A stretch of DNA of 64,000 bases from JAKVCB01 sp963578605 (GCA_963578605.1 CAUZEA010000016.1:1-64000); one strand, 5' to 3'; shown: positions 42,189 to 52,834, counted from the stretch's first letter. The notes: generated by a model from the letters alone, not told the origin. A program made the numbers and translations.

Positions 42189-44975
42189 ATGTCCTTCAAG
42201 CTCTCATTTAGCGGCCGGAATTCTGTAGCTCGGCGCAAGGTGCACCGCAGTGCCCGACCCGTCCGACCGGGACGAGCGTTACGTCTCGAGCCACTCGAGG
42301 GCCGCTTGATGTTGGCGGGAGATGCACCGACGGAGCTTCCTGTCGAGGGAGGCACGGCATCCGGTTCCTCAACCGACTTCGGTGAGATCGACCTGGCCGC
42401 CCCCGACGTCGCCGACAACATGACGCATCTGCAGGTTGGCGACGGCGATACGACTGACATTAACGTCGGCGGCCAGATAGCCCGCCGGAACATCGATCCC
42501 AACGAGGACTTTTACTTCTATTTCGCGGTGGCCGACTCGTTTGTGTTCCAGGGCAACCAGCCGGAGTTGTCGATTACCGTTGACTACTTCGATAGCGGGA
42601 CCGGAACGCTGGCGCTGCAGTACGACTCGGACACCGGCGACACGCTGCCTGCCTTTTATAAGCACGGGGGCAGCATCACCCTCACCGGAACCAATACCTG
42701 GAAACAGCACACGTTCCAGGTGAACGATGCCTACTTCGGCAATCGCCAGAACCAGGACGCTGACTTCCGCATCTTCGGTGGGGTCGGTAACACGTTCTAT
42801 CTGGACCGCCTCCAGGTAACAACCAGCCAGACAATTCCGCCCATCAATGTTTCGGGGGAAATCCAGATTCCCAAGCAATCGGACTGGACGTTGCAGGGGA
42901 CCGCTTTGACGGCCGGCGCCCCAGGCAGTTGGGATGTCCGGTTCCACGGGCAGATCAGTCCCTCGAGTGTGATCAAGAAAGACGGAGTCTATTATCTGTA
43001 CTATGTTGGCGCTGACGGCAACCGTTCCACGGACGGAGGACCAAGTCACCGAAGCCTCGGAGTGGCAACCAGCACCGACGGCATAAACTTCACCAAACAC
43101 CCGGGAAACCCTGTCATCACTCACCTTCCTCACAACAATCAAGAGGAAGGCATCTTCTCTGCCGGGACCACCTTGGCGGCCAATGGGGATGTCGTCCTGG
43201 TTTACGGGGCGATCTGGGCGGCAAACTCCACCACCGAATCGGTGCAGAGCCATGTCGCCCTGGCCACGTCGAGTGATGGCTTGAATTTCACCGATCACCG
43301 ATACGTCTTATCCTGGAATGACAACAACGTGTGGGGCTACGGGGACGAACTCTTTGGGGTAGGAACGTTTTACGGTAATGGCAACTGGCATGTTTATTAT
43401 ATTGCCAAGGGGAGCCAGGGATCGTGGAAGCTGGCAATCGGGACTGGGCCGGATCTCGACAACCTGACGACCACAAGCGGCGTGATCACGAGCGGCGATT
43501 TCGTGATCGGGGGCGGTGACCCCGTATTTCTCAGTGACGACAAGATTGCCCTGTTCAATGTGCGTAAATCGGACAAGGCGTACATCGAGGTACGCACGGC
43601 CGACGTCTCAAGCCCGGGCCAGCTCAGTGCGCCCGTCCAATCGTATGACACGTTCCCCTATGCGCATGCTACCGTCTTCCTGGACAAGGAAGCTGATACG
43701 TGGTTCCTGTACCAGGCCACCGACCGGCAAGAGGATGGCAATGAGATTATTGTGAGTACGGCCCCGATGTTCCGTCAACCATCGTCGCAGATCACCCTGT
43801 TTGGATTCGAAAGCGACCCCGAAGGCTGGGCGCTGGAAACCTGGAAATCTGGTCCGTACAGCCCGGGCACCGTGGCGTGGGAGGCATCGGGTGGAAACCC
43901 GGCGGGAACGATACGCTCGACCGGCAGAGGGTCGTCCAACAATCAGGACTCCAACACGCGGGAAGGCAGCATCATCACGCGCAGCATTTCGACACAGGGT
44001 GCGACGGATATCCAGATCGAATACGACGTGAAGGTCGCGCTTCACAGTCCGCCTGATAGTTCGGGTGCAGGAGGAAACGGCAACCTTCTGGAGGACAGCC
44101 TCGAGGACAAACTCGTCGTCTATTACAGCACCTCGGGGACCAACGGGCCGTGGACAGTGGCTCAGGTTCTTTCGGAGGATGGGGACTTGCCCAGTGTCTG
44201 GTCGGGCCAGTCGATCGATCTGATCGGCGTTGCGGGAGTGGATGACAACGCCGACTTTGCGTTGCGGTTCCAGTGGCAATTTAACACGGCCAATGATACC
44301 GGATGGATCGACAATGTGCGGGTGTCCCAGACCGGTCTGCTTGGCGACTACAACCGAAATGGGGCCGTCGACGCTGCCGATTACACGGTGTACCGCGATA
44401 CCTTGAGTTCGACCTCGGACCTGCGTGCCGATGGGAATCGCAATGGTGTTGTCGACATTGGCGATTACGGTGTCTGGAGAACCAATTTTGGTCTGACGGC
44501 GGCGCAAGCCTCTGCCCAACTCATCGAAGAACCCGCCCTGCTAACCGAGAGCGAGTCGCTCACCCTTTTGACAACACCACGGGAGGGTGTCGCTCAAGGT
44601 TCAGTGTTAATCGAAACGACCCTCCCGGACGTCGACGACAACGATGTGGCCGACGGCAGTGAACTGGAGGTGGCAAATGAGGCACAGGGGTTGCTGCTCG
44701 GTTGGCTTGATGAACGACAGCCGACATTACCGAAGCCTGGTGTGAACCCACCTCCGACAGGCCTTGAACCTCCCGACCAGAAACTCCGCAGCGAACAACA
44801 CCAGCTGGCACTCATTGCCCACGACGAGGCTCTGGGCAGTTTGCGATTTAATGAGGATCGCGACGATCGGTTGGCCGACGGGACACTGCAGGATGAAAAC
44901 GGGGAGTGCTCTACGGGCCACATCAGCTTCGGTGTTGATCAGCCCATGGGTCCAGACTTCGATCTGGATATCTGA
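42189..44975 (+). CDS. Large secreted planctomycetal protein: beta-propeller glycosidase-like core, lectin-like domain, dockerin
   Basis: 928 residues. It starts with a basic segment and the planctomycetal export signature LRLEPLEGRLMLAGD (about residues 31-45). Residues 70-190 form a beta-rich domain. About 245-530 are a five-bladed propeller of GH43/GH32-like type with repeated strands such as VRFHGQISPSSVIKKDGVYY, LGVATSTDGINFTKHPGNPV and VALATSSDGLNFTDH. Residues 537-715 form another beta-sandwich, carbohydrate-binding-like. A type-I dockerin-like pair follows (GDYNRNGAVDAADYTVYRD and DGNRNGVVDIGDYGVWR, Ca-binding D/N pattern). A polar 150-residue tail ends the protein. Extracellular, probably acts on or binds polysaccharide. 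Catalytic residues cannot be fixed by eye. Confidence 0.8.
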   Translation: MSFKLSFSGRNSVARRKVHRSARPVRPGRALRLEPLEGRLMLAGDAPTELPVEGGTASGSSTDFGEIDLAAPDVADNMTHLQVGDGDTTDINVGGQIARRNIDPNEDFYFYFAVADSFVFQGNQPELSITVDYFDSGTGTLALQYDSDTGDTLPAFYKHGGSITLTGTNTWKQHTFQVNDAYFGNRQNQDADFRIFGGVGNTFYLDRLQVTTSQTIPPINVSGEIQIPKQSDWTLQGTALTAGAPGSWDVRFHGQISPSSVIKKDGVYYLYYVGADGNRSTDGGPSHRSLGVATSTDGINFTKHPGNPVITHLPHNNQEEGIFSAGTTLAANGDVVLVYGAIWAANSTTESVQSHVALATSSDGLNFTDHRYVLSWNDNNVWGYGDELFGVGTFYGNGNWHVYYIAKGSQGSWKLAIGTGPDLDNLTTTSGVITSGDFVIGGGDPVFLSDDKIALFNVRKSDKAYIEVRTADVSSPGQLSAPVQSYDTFPYAHATVFLDKEADTWFLYQATDRQEDGNEIIVSTAPMFRQPSSQITLFGFESDPEGWALETWKSGPYSPGTVAWEASGGNPAGTIRSTGRGSSNNQDSNTREGSIITRSISTQGATDIQIEYDVKVALHSPPDSSGAGGNGNLLEDSLEDKLVVYYSTSGTNGPWTVAQVLSEDGDLPSVWSGQSIDLIGVAGVDDNADFALRFQWQFNTANDTGWIDNVRVSQTGLLGDYNRNGAVDAADYTVYRDTLSSTSDLRADGNRNGVVDIGDYGVWRTNFGLTAAQASAQLIEEPALLTESESLTLLTTPREGVAQGSVLIETTLPDVDDNDVADGSELEVANEAQGLLLGWLDERQPTLPKPGVNPPPTGLEPPDQKLRSEQHQLALIAHDEALGSLRFNEDRDDRLADGTLQDENGECSTGHISFGVDQPMGPDFDLDI

Positions 44976-45182
44976 AGAGCTGCAAGAACAGGGGGGCCGG
45001 GAACTCCTGGCTCAACAAATGTTTTCCCGGCTGGCCGTAGCCGTTCTGCATAAGACCATGGCAGCCTCTCTCTACCGACCTGAATAAGGCTGCCCGAATC
45101 TACAAGCTCACATGCTATACTGTCGGACAGACTGGTTAAGCATTTAAATTGACAAGTCGGCCAAGCAAAGAAAGAGAAACAG

Positions 45183-48100
45183 ATGCGTAAATATTTTGTA
45201 GTGACGTTAGCCACGATCATTATTAGCTGTGGATTGGTGCCGCCTGCTCAATCTTTGGAACTTCTCGTCGAAGCCGAATCGTTCGAAGGGGTTTCCAATG
45301 TTGGCTCGTTTTCCGCTATAGCTCCCTGGTCAGTTGCCGGAGCAGGGGGACTGCATGGACTCAAGACCACCGCATCAGGAGGGGAGGCAATCTATGCCGG
45401 GGCGTTTACCCCCTGGGGAAACGGTACTGATTCGTTCATTGGCAAGCCATTAGAACTCGATTCCCCCGGTTCCTACGATATTTATGTCCGCACCTACCGT
45501 GACGAGAAGGACCGCTCTTTTCGAGTGCGGGTGTTCTCAAAGTTCTTTCTGTTGACACCCAAAGAGAGTGCCACCGAATACCGGCGCGGGATGGAGAGGG
45601 GTCAAATAGGCAAAGCCCTGGAAGAAGAACCGTTGAAACCTGGTTGGTATTGAGAGAAGGTTGGAACGTTTGACCTCGAGGACAAACAGCAACAAGGAAT
45701 CACCATTGAGATTTCGAAGGTTACGTCATCGCATCACGTCGCGGTATGCGACGCGATCCTCATTGTGGGTGCCGGTGCTCCCCTGGGACAGGAGATGTTT
45801 GTTGAAACAACATTATGGGACGGGGACGAGGACCCCCTGGAAAGTACGAGTGGGCCAAATGTCGCCGAACATGGAAGCGCCGAGAATTGGCTCGGTCCGC
45901 TGCCGGTAGGCTGGGTGCTTCATGTGGATCACGAATCACCTGCTCTTGAACAGGAGACTTCCTCGCAATACGTCACTGATGGCGCCACTGCCGTCAAGGT
46001 CAACACGACGCGGCCTTATACCGGCGTCTTGTTTAAAGTTCCTGCCGACCCAAATTCTGCTTACAAAGTCACCTTCGATACAGCACTCACCGAAGGCAAG
46101 GCCAAACTCATGTTAGCCACCACCACCGAAGTCCACATGGATCACGTGTCCATGCCTGAAGGCGGACCGGCAACTTCGGAGTTTACCGTAGTTACGGGGA
46201 GTCGTGACAAGGAGGTTAACTTGTATCTCACTTCGACCACCACTCCGAAAACCACCTTCTACGTCGATAACGTGAGAGTCTTCAAAATCGCCGACCTCAA
46301 GCCAGACTATAGCGCCCGACTCCCGAACCGGAAGGACATCCTTAAACTGCGTTACCCGTATTATCCCTCAAGAAATCCGCGTACGACCTATCCTGAAATC
46401 GAGCTCCGCGAAGATCAGGGCTCCATCATCCTGGAAAGCGAATTTTCCCGAATGGTTTTTGACTCCCAGACAGGAAGTATTTCCAGCGGGTGGCTCAGAG
46501 GGAGAAGCCTTCAACCGATTTCACTCCCGGAAATACGCTTGATCGACAACCGCGGGACCGAGTATCTCCAGCGACATGCCCGTAACAGTGGCCTGAAATG
46601 GAACCATTCCAAAGACGGCAGTTACTACGAAATTCATACACGCGTGATTCCACAAAGCGCCGATCGAAAATCCTCGCCGGTTGGATTCGATTGTCTCTAC
46701 CGAATCCACAAACAAGTCGGCATTGTGCTGGTTTATGCCAAAGCGTTCACGGAAGCCCCTCATGCCAAAGTACGCCTGCTTTCATTCCGTAACGGCCTTG
46801 GCGATACATCTGAAATGGAGGTCAACCACCTGGCGTATTACAATCACGCCGGTCCTCCGCGGTACCCGAAATCCGGACAGCCCACATTCGAAGAAATCAG
46901 TACTCACCACGACGAGGTTGTTTACTCAGACCACATAACTTCTGCCACGTGGACCAACGGCGCCATCGGGATACAGGTGATGGCCAACCGAATGACCGGT
47001 AGCCAGATCCATAAGAGCTTCTTTAATGATCCCAAGGCTTTGAAATACTTCGCGATTCGCACTCGTGATGGCCACAGGGCCGTCGATTATGTGGCAATCC
47101 ACCAACCGAACGGCCATGAGGTTTCGATCGAACCGGGCACCACTTTTACCTATGCCTTCAACCTACTGCCGATCCATCGACACCGCCCCAGAATCGAGTT
47201 TATGAGTAGCAGTATGATCGGCTTCATGCCGATGTTCGGGGGTGCAACCATTCCGCCCGAAAGTGCGATCCGGGAACTGGCCAGGTTGGGCGCCGATTAT
47301 GCCTACCTGAGCTATCCGCCTGGCTGGGGTCTCAACGCACCCAAAGTCGACCAATTCCGCCTCCAAAACATTACCAACCTGCTTCATCGATATGGAATGA
47401 AAGCATGGCTTGGTGGTGTCACTACGCCCAACAGTGGTCAACATTTTGTCGATTGGGGTTGGATGAAACACGAGGAAGTGACCCATGGCATGTTTATTGA
47501 CATCCTGCGTCCTGAAGGCCAGCGACTCGAAGCGGGCTGGCCCGAAAAAGCAGGCGTGTGGATGTGTATGAATGATGACAAGTTCCGCGAGGAAGTGCTG
47601 CTGGAACGCATGGTTTTTGATGTCGTCGACCAGTACGACCAGGACGCAGCCTATCTTGACATCCATACACCGCTGCCTTGTGGAAATCCGCTCCATGGCT
47701 GTACGTCGGTGACCGTGCCGATCGAGGGCAACATTGCCTTCCTTGAAAGCTTCCGCCGCAAAATGAAAAAAGAGGGCACCGATGCCAAGGCCTTCGCTGG
47801 CCACTCCGGCTGGGCCTTTAACACCGCCTACAGCCTTATGGACTACACGTTGCCGGGCGAATTCGACTTTAAAATGCCGAGCAAAACCATGCTCAACACC
47901 GTCTGGACCTCGATGCTGTTCGGGATACAGTGCCAGTTCTATACCGGTGAGATGGATGTGAGTTCACCAGAGTTTTACGACAAAGTCCTGTCGCGCGGAA
48001 GCATTGCCTACATTTTCCTTGTGCCCGATCGCTTCTCCCAGGTGGAACGAAAATTGTGGGTCAAATATATGACGCCGCTTAAAATTTTCGACGTAGAGAG

Positions 48101-48698
48101 TTCGGTGCTGCATCACCCGTTCGACGGCGATTACGGCAAATACGCCTCAGGCAACACCAAAGACCTGTTCCCGTTGATCTACCGCAAACCGGGCGATGTT
48201 CTGCTGGTCGTTACCAAAGAGAAACAGGAGCTCCAGGGCAGGACAGTCAACCTGAGCCTGAAAGCTGAAGCCTTGGGACTCAAAGGCGACGTGCTCATCT
48301 TTGACATCCATGAAAAAACACTGGCCTCTGCGCACGTTGGCAAGGGTAAAGATATCAAGCTGAACATTCAGCTCGACGCGGGTCCGGCGATGTTCAGAAT
48401 CATAAACAAGCCTGATGGGCCGGCAGCAGTATGGCACGACCAGGTTGTATGGCATGTGAACAGTGTGGCGAAAAATACGATCCTCGCCGTCGGCGGGACC
48501 CGGGACAGGCTCCATATCAAATCGGAGGGTGTTCCGCTCAGCACGGGTAACATTTACGTCTGGTGCAGCGATATGGGTGAACCGCAGGCCGCTTCAGGCG
48601 GAAGCGAGATACTTGGCTACGACGCAGATATGAACATGGCCACTATCTCGGTCGACTTTGACGGCAAGGCGGGCAACCACACATTGTTACAGTATTAG
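45183..48698 (+). pseudogene. Large secreted glycoside-hydrolase-like protein interrupted by an in-frame TGA
   Basis: From the ATG at 45183 the frame gives a signal peptide (MRKYFVVTLATIIISCGLVP then AQS) and a beta-sandwich with SPGSYDIYVRTYRDEKDRSF. It hits TGA at 45651-45653 after KPGWY. The very same frame goes on as EKVGTFDLEDKQQQGITIEI and continues open for 1,000 codons, so a single nonsense codon breaks a gene of 1,172 codons. Downstream lie a second beta-sandwich (about residues 238-375), an N-terminal GH-like domain, and a TIM-barrel-like region from about residue 670 (MIGFMPMFGGATIPPESAIR, GMKAWLGGVTTPNSG, AAYLDIHTPLPCG). Putative family unknown. If not a sequencing error, translation could restart at 45765 or later without a signal peptide. 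Confidence 0.8.
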
Positions 48699-48803
48699 CA
48701 ACCAACCCTGACACATCATTCGTGACCGGCCAAAAAATGTGCCGATCGCAAACCATCCTGGGGTGATTGCCGTCTGTTGGTAAGGGTACCTTGTGTTCCC
48801 GGT

Positions 48804-50291
48804 CTAGCGCATCACGAACGGGTTCGGCACTTCCTCGGAGGTCGATATCCACACGGTTTTGGTTTGCATGTACTCCCGAATCGCCTCCTGTCCAGACTCG
48901 CGACCCAGCCCTGATTGTTTGTATCCACCGAACGGCGCCAGGTAACTCACTGCGCGGTACATGTTGACCCAGACCGTGCCGGCCTGCAATCTCTTCGACA
49001 CTTCGATGGCCCGCCGGATGTTCTGGGTCCAGATTCCGGCGGCCAGCCCGAACACCACGTCATTCCCGATTTCCACGGCCTCTTCTTCATCCTTAAAGGG
49101 GATCACAGAGAGGACTGGGCCGAAAATCTCCTCCTGTGCAATCCTCATTCTGTTCTCGACGTTGATGTAAATCGTTGGTTCCACGAACCACCCATCTCCA
49201 CACTCAGGACGCGTTGCTTTGTCGCCACCCAGCACACATTTCACGCCCTCTTCCCGGGCGATCTGCAGATAGCTGAGAACTTTCTCATACTGGGGCCGGG
49301 TGGTGATAGGTCCTATCTGCGTATCTTCGGACATCGGGTTCCCCATTCTTGCGGTCTTCGCAAAGGCCACCAGTTTTTCCACGAACGCATCGTGGATCGA
49401 TTCCTGGACCAGCAGCCTGGAACCGGCGATACACGTCTGCCCCGTCGCGGCAAAGATTCCCGATATGGCTCCCTTCACGGCATTGTCGAGGTTCGCGTCG
49501 TCGAAAACGATATTTGGGGATTTGCCCCCGAGTTCCAGGCTGACTTTTTTCAACGATTCCGCTGCGCGGCTGTAGACATGGCGACCGCTTGCCGACCCGC
49601 CGGTAAATGAAACCTTGGCCACATCCGGATGTGTAATCAGCGCCTCACCGACTTCCTTGCCGAAGCCTGTGACAACATTCACCACACCTTTCGGAAATCC
49701 TGCCTTCTCTACCAGTTTTACGAATTCGAGAGCCGATGCCGAGGTGAACTCCGAGGGTTTGATGATGACGGTGTTTCCGGCCGCCAGGGCCGGTACTAGT
49801 TTGAAAGTTGCCAGCAGCAAGGGCGAGTTCCAAGGAATGATCGCTACGCAAACGCCGAGGGGTTCATGGCGGGTGAAGGTAAAAGTTTCCGGCTTGTCGA
49901 TCGGAATCACCGATCCCTCGATCTTGTCGGCCAGGCCTCCGAAGTAGTAATACCACTGAGGCGCGTAGCGCAACTGCAAACGCATCTCGGCAAATAACTT
50001 ACCGTTATCCTGCACCTCGATCCTGGCAAGATCTTCGGCATTCTCTGCAATCAGGTCTCCCAGTTTGCGAAGCAGGTGCCCGCGGGCGGTCGGGGTCAGA
50101 TCGCTCCACTCGGGGTTATGAAAAGCCTTTTTCGCGACCTCGACAGCTCGATCGGCATCCTCGTTCCCACCTCTGGCAACGAGCATCCACGGCTTTCCCG
50201 TATACGGATTGTGGGACTCGAAATACTCGCCAGTCAGCGGTGCGACCCACTCTCCCCCCAGGAACATCTTCGATTTCGAAAGTTCAGCCAT
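48804..50291 (-). CDS. NAD(P)-dependent aldehyde dehydrogenase
   Basis: 495 residues, full length for the superfamily. Catalytic residues are in place: Asn in IIPWNSPLLLATFK, Glu in LELGGKSPNIVFDDANLD and the nucleophilic Cys in FAATGQTCIAGSRLLVQ. The cofactor loop FTGGSASGRHVYSRAAE and the C-terminal PFGGYKQSGLGRESG are typical. The enzyme oxidises an aldehyde to the acid. Candidate substrates are betaine-type aldehydes, lactaldehyde or alpha-ketoglutarate semialdehyde; the context of a sugar-acid lyase next door favours the last two. Cytoplasmic. It diverges from the lyase gene set across a spacer that holds an aminotransferase remnant. Confidence 0.92.
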   Translation of the reverse strand: MAELSKSKMFLGGEWVAPLTGEYFESHNPYTGKPWMLVARGGNEDADRAVEVAKKAFHNPEWSDLTPTARGHLLRKLGDLIAENAEDLARIEVQDNGKLFAEMRLQLRYAPQWYYYFGGLADKIEGSVIPIDKPETFTFTRHEPLGVCVAIIPWNSPLLLATFKLVPALAAGNTVIIKPSEFTSASALEFVKLVEKAGFPKGVVNVVTGFGKEVGEALITHPDVAKVSFTGGSASGRHVYSRAAESLKKVSLELGGKSPNIVFDDANLDNAVKGAISGIFAATGQTCIAGSRLLVQESIHDAFVEKLVAFAKTARMGNPMSEDTQIGPITTRPQYEKVLSYLQIAREEGVKCVLGGDKATRPECGDGWFVEPTIYINVENRMRIAQEEIFGPVLSVIPFKDEEEAVEIGNDVVFGLAAGIWTQNIRRAIEVSKRLQAGTVWVNMYRAVSYLAPFGGYKQSGLGRESGQEAIREYMQTKTVWISTSEEVPNPFVMR

Positions 50292-50338
50292 CTCGATTTT
50301 CTCCTTGCCGAATGTCTCGATCGACTTGCCAGTCTACG

Positions 50339-50494
50339 CTATGCCGTAGGCACCGTATCCAGTAGTTCGGCAACCCGACTCAATACAATCTGAATATTTT
50401 CCATGCTGTTGGCATACCAGAATCTGGCATACCCCTCCCCGAGGGCACCGAAGCAGGCACCCGCAACGATGGTGACTTTGCTGCCGCTGGACGG
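50339..50494 (-). pseudogene. C-terminal remnant of a class I/II aminotransferase
   Basis: The minus-strand frame between an upstream TAG at 50497 and a TAG at 50341 reads SSGSKVTIVAGACFGALGEG, then YARFWYANSMENIQIVLSR and VAELLDTVPTA. This is the well-known C-terminal end of fold-type I aminotransferases (PGxxFGxxGEGYxRxSxANSxENI). No other part of such an enzyme is detectable nearby. The piece is a decayed leftover, 47 bases upstream of the aldehyde dehydrogenase start. Confidence 0.75.
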
Positions 50495-50942
50495 CTATGA
50501 CCATTCCTCGGCAACCAGCAGCGATTATAACGACTTAACCATTGCTAGGTTTGCCACCGATGCTCAAGATCAACAACACCCGGCCATCTGGGGCGCAGAC
50601 GGCCAGGAGGGATGGAACATCTTTCCGCTCATGGCAGGCCAGTCTGGTAACAGCTTCGGCTACGACTGACCTGCCCCGTAGACCGAGTCCGGCCGCTGAG
50701 TGATAATCACGGAAGTTCGGGCCACGAAAGTAGGCAAGGTCATTTCCTTCACTGCTGTCCCAGGCTACGGTCGACAGCGCCAGAAGGACCGCTTGCCCAG
50801 CAGGACCGCTTGCCCAGTAGGACCGAGACCTCGAGACGCTAACGATGACTCTTTGATGCATGGTCATTCATTTGCCCATAAAATAATAATGGTGGGTCTA
50901 CACGGTCTCCGAACCAAACAGGGAGCAGGGAGAAGGAGCAAC
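50495..50942. other. Leader of the lyase/AKR/dehydratase operon with 17-bp tandem repeat
   Basis: No intact gene here. The unit aggaccgcttgcccag(c/t) occurs at 50785-50801 and 50802-50818, followed by a partial third copy. An open plus frame begins MIITEVRATKVGKVISF and resembles the first residues of an enolase-superfamily protein, but nothing confirms this, and it runs into the lyase frame. A clear GGAGAAGGAG ribosome site precedes the lyase start. Confidence 0.5.
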
Positions 50943-51851
50943 ATGAAAGGCTATTTCGTTCCGATCTTTACGCCCTTCAATCGAGATGGGTCGATCGACG
51001 AGGCCGCGATGCGGCAGAACATCTCGTATCTGATCGGCGAGGGGATCGACGGGATCACAATGACCGGCTCGTTCGGCGAGTTCCCGTTGCTCAGTTCCGC
51101 GGAGCGGATCCGACTGTACGAACTGGCGGTCGACGAAGTGCAAGGTCGTACGACGGTTTTCGCAGGTACAGCGCACGCCCAGACCGAAGAAACAATTCAG
51201 CTCAGCCAGGCGGCCGAGAGGGCTGGCGTCGATGGGGTCATGTTGATCGCGCCCTATTACCTGCTCCCCTCCGAGCGGGATTTACGGGAACACTTTTGCG
51301 CCGTGGCGAAAAGTGTCAAGCTGCCGGTAAAGATCTACAACAACCCGCAACGCACGGGGGTCAACATGCAGCCGAAATTCCTCGCAGAGCTCAGTGATCT
51401 CGACAACGTGGTAACAATCAAGCAGTCCAGCAAATCCTTCTTCGAAGTTATAGAGCTGATTCGGTTGACACAAGACCGCTCCGACTTCCACGTCACCAAT
51501 GGCCAGGAAATGTGGGCATTTCCGGCGCTGTTGATGGGGGCTCAAGCGTGCTACGGCATTTCGCCCCTGCTGCTGGGCCGGGAATGTATCAAGATGTATG
51601 CCTGCGCTACCCGCGGCGACGTCCAGCAGGGCCGGGCCATCCAGTTGCGGATCAGTATTATCCGCAACGCGCTGGCCCGCTGCAGTGCCACACCGGCTGC
51701 GTGCGTGCGGGAACTGGTGAACATGCGCGGATTGGCCGGCGGTTATCCACGTGCTCCGATTGCCGAGCTGTCCGAGGATGATAAAACGATTCTCCGTGAA
51801 GCAGGCGCGCAGGCGAAAATCCAACCGGTGTCGCAATCGGCTGCCGTCTAA
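50943..51851 (+). CDS. DHDPS/N-acetylneuraminate-lyase-family enzyme (likely sugar-acid aldolase or dehydratase)
   Basis: 302 residues from the ATG at 50943, which has GGAGAAGGAG just before it. TIM-barrel class I aldolase: YFVPIFTPFNRDGSIDEAAM at the start, the phosphate/carboxylate loop TGSFGEFPLLSSAER, the Tyr of VKIYNNPQRTGVN and the Schiff-base Lys in NVVTIKQSSKSF. Family members include dihydrodipicolinate synthase, KDG aldolase and 5-dehydro-4-deoxyglucarate dehydratase. The neighbours (a D-galactonate-dehydratase-like protein and an aldehyde dehydrogenase) favour a 2-keto-3-deoxy sugar-acid substrate. The aldo/keto reductase gene starts eight bases later. Cytoplasmic. Confidence 0.88.
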   Translation: MKGYFVPIFTPFNRDGSIDEAAMRQNISYLIGEGIDGITMTGSFGEFPLLSSAERIRLYELAVDEVQGRTTVFAGTAHAQTEETIQLSQAAERAGVDGVMLIAPYYLLPSERDLREHFCAVAKSVKLPVKIYNNPQRTGVNMQPKFLAELSDLDNVVTIKQSSKSFFEVIELIRLTQDRSDFHVTNGQEMWAFPALLMGAQACYGISPLLLGRECIKMYACATRGDVQQGRAIQLRISIIRNALARCSATPAACVRELVNMRGLAGGYPRAPIAELSEDDKTILREAGAQAKIQPVSQSAAV

Positions 51852-51859
51852 GGGTACTC

Positions 51860-52834
51860 ATGCAATACCGGACTCTCGGCAAAACCAGGTTGCTCGTCCC
51901 TCTCGTCGGCTTTGGAACGGGCGGGCCCAGTAGCCTGGGCCAGTCGGCCGGTTTGACGATGCAGCAGCAAACCGAACTGGTTCGCAAAGCCCTCGCTTTG
52001 GGCATCAACCTGTTCGACACTTCAAGCCTTTACGGTCAAAGCGAGGAGATCCTGGGCAAGGCATTGAGCGGTGTGCCGAGGGATTCTTACATTCTCTCCA
52101 CCAAGTGGGGCCACGCCACCAGCTGGTCGCCGCGTGGCGTGGGTGGCCCGGACGGCGAAGTGGAGCGGGATCCGCAAGCACTGCTCCGCGGCGTGGAACA
52201 AAGCCTCCAGCGCCTCCGCACCGACACCATCGATATCATGCACTTTCACGGGCTGCGTACGGAACAATATTCGACGGTTGTCCAGCGGTTCGCTCCGGTG
52301 ATAAAACAGCTTCAAGAGCAGGGCAAGATCCGCTTCATCGGCATGACCGTACGATACATCGCCGATCCGCGTCATGAAGCCGCGGCGCTGGCGCTACGGA
52401 GCGATCCAAACCTCTGGGATGTGGTCATGGTCAAGTACGGCATCCTGAATCAATATGCCGCCAAAGAGGTTTTGCCTCTGGCCCTCGAAAACGACACGGG
52501 CGTGATGAACATGGCCTCGGTCGGCACCAGGTTGACAAACCGGAATCTTTTGGAAAAGCTTATCGCCGATTGGAGACAGCAAGGCTTGATCCCCGCTGGC
52601 AGCCTGCCGGACAGGAATCCGCTTGACTGGCTGGTGCAGGACGACGTGACTTCGGTCATCGCCGCCGGATACCGTTTCGCGGCAGACCATCCTGCAATCG
52701 GCACGGTGCTGATGGGCACTGCCAACGTGACGCATCTTGAGCAGAACTTGGCGGCATTGGAGAAGCCAACCCTTCCCGAATCGGACAAGCAGAGACTGGT
52801 GGAGCTGTTTGATGGGATTGCCAAGCATGTGTAG
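51860..52834 (+). CDS. Aldo/keto reductase
   Basis: 324 residues. Family tetrad is present: Asp and Tyr in NLFDTSSLYGQSEEILGKAL, Lys in ILSTKWGHATSW and His in IDIMHFHGLRTEQY. The opening MQYRTLGKTRLLVPLVGFGT is the standard AKR start. Bacterial members of this length often oxidise L-fucose, D-arabinose or D-galactose with NAD(P), or reduce aldehydes. Placement between a sugar-acid lyase-like gene and a sugar-acid-dehydratase-like gene suggests an aldose dehydrogenase. Eight bases separate it from the lyase and 116 from the dehydratase, so they probably form one transcript. Cytoplasmic. Confidence 0.9.
   Translation: MQYRTLGKTRLLVPLVGFGTGGPSSLGQSAGLTMQQQTELVRKALALGINLFDTSSLYGQSEEILGKALSGVPRDSYILSTKWGHATSWSPRGVGGPDGEVERDPQALLRGVEQSLQRLRTDTIDIMHFHGLRTEQYSTVVQRFAPVIKQLQEQGKIRFIGMTVRYIADPRHEAAALALRSDPNLWDVVMVKYGILNQYAAKEVLPLALENDTGVMNMASVGTRLTNRNLLEKLIADWRQQGLIPAGSLPDRNPLDWLVQDDVTSVIAAGYRFAADHPAIGTVLMGTANVTHLEQNLAALEKPTLPESDKQRLVELFDGIAKHV

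Noticed and set aside
45651..45653. TGA as selenocysteine codon
   Set aside because: The position is in a carbohydrate-binding-like beta-sandwich, not a redox site, and no obvious SECIS-like hairpin follows. A mutation or sequencing error is simpler.
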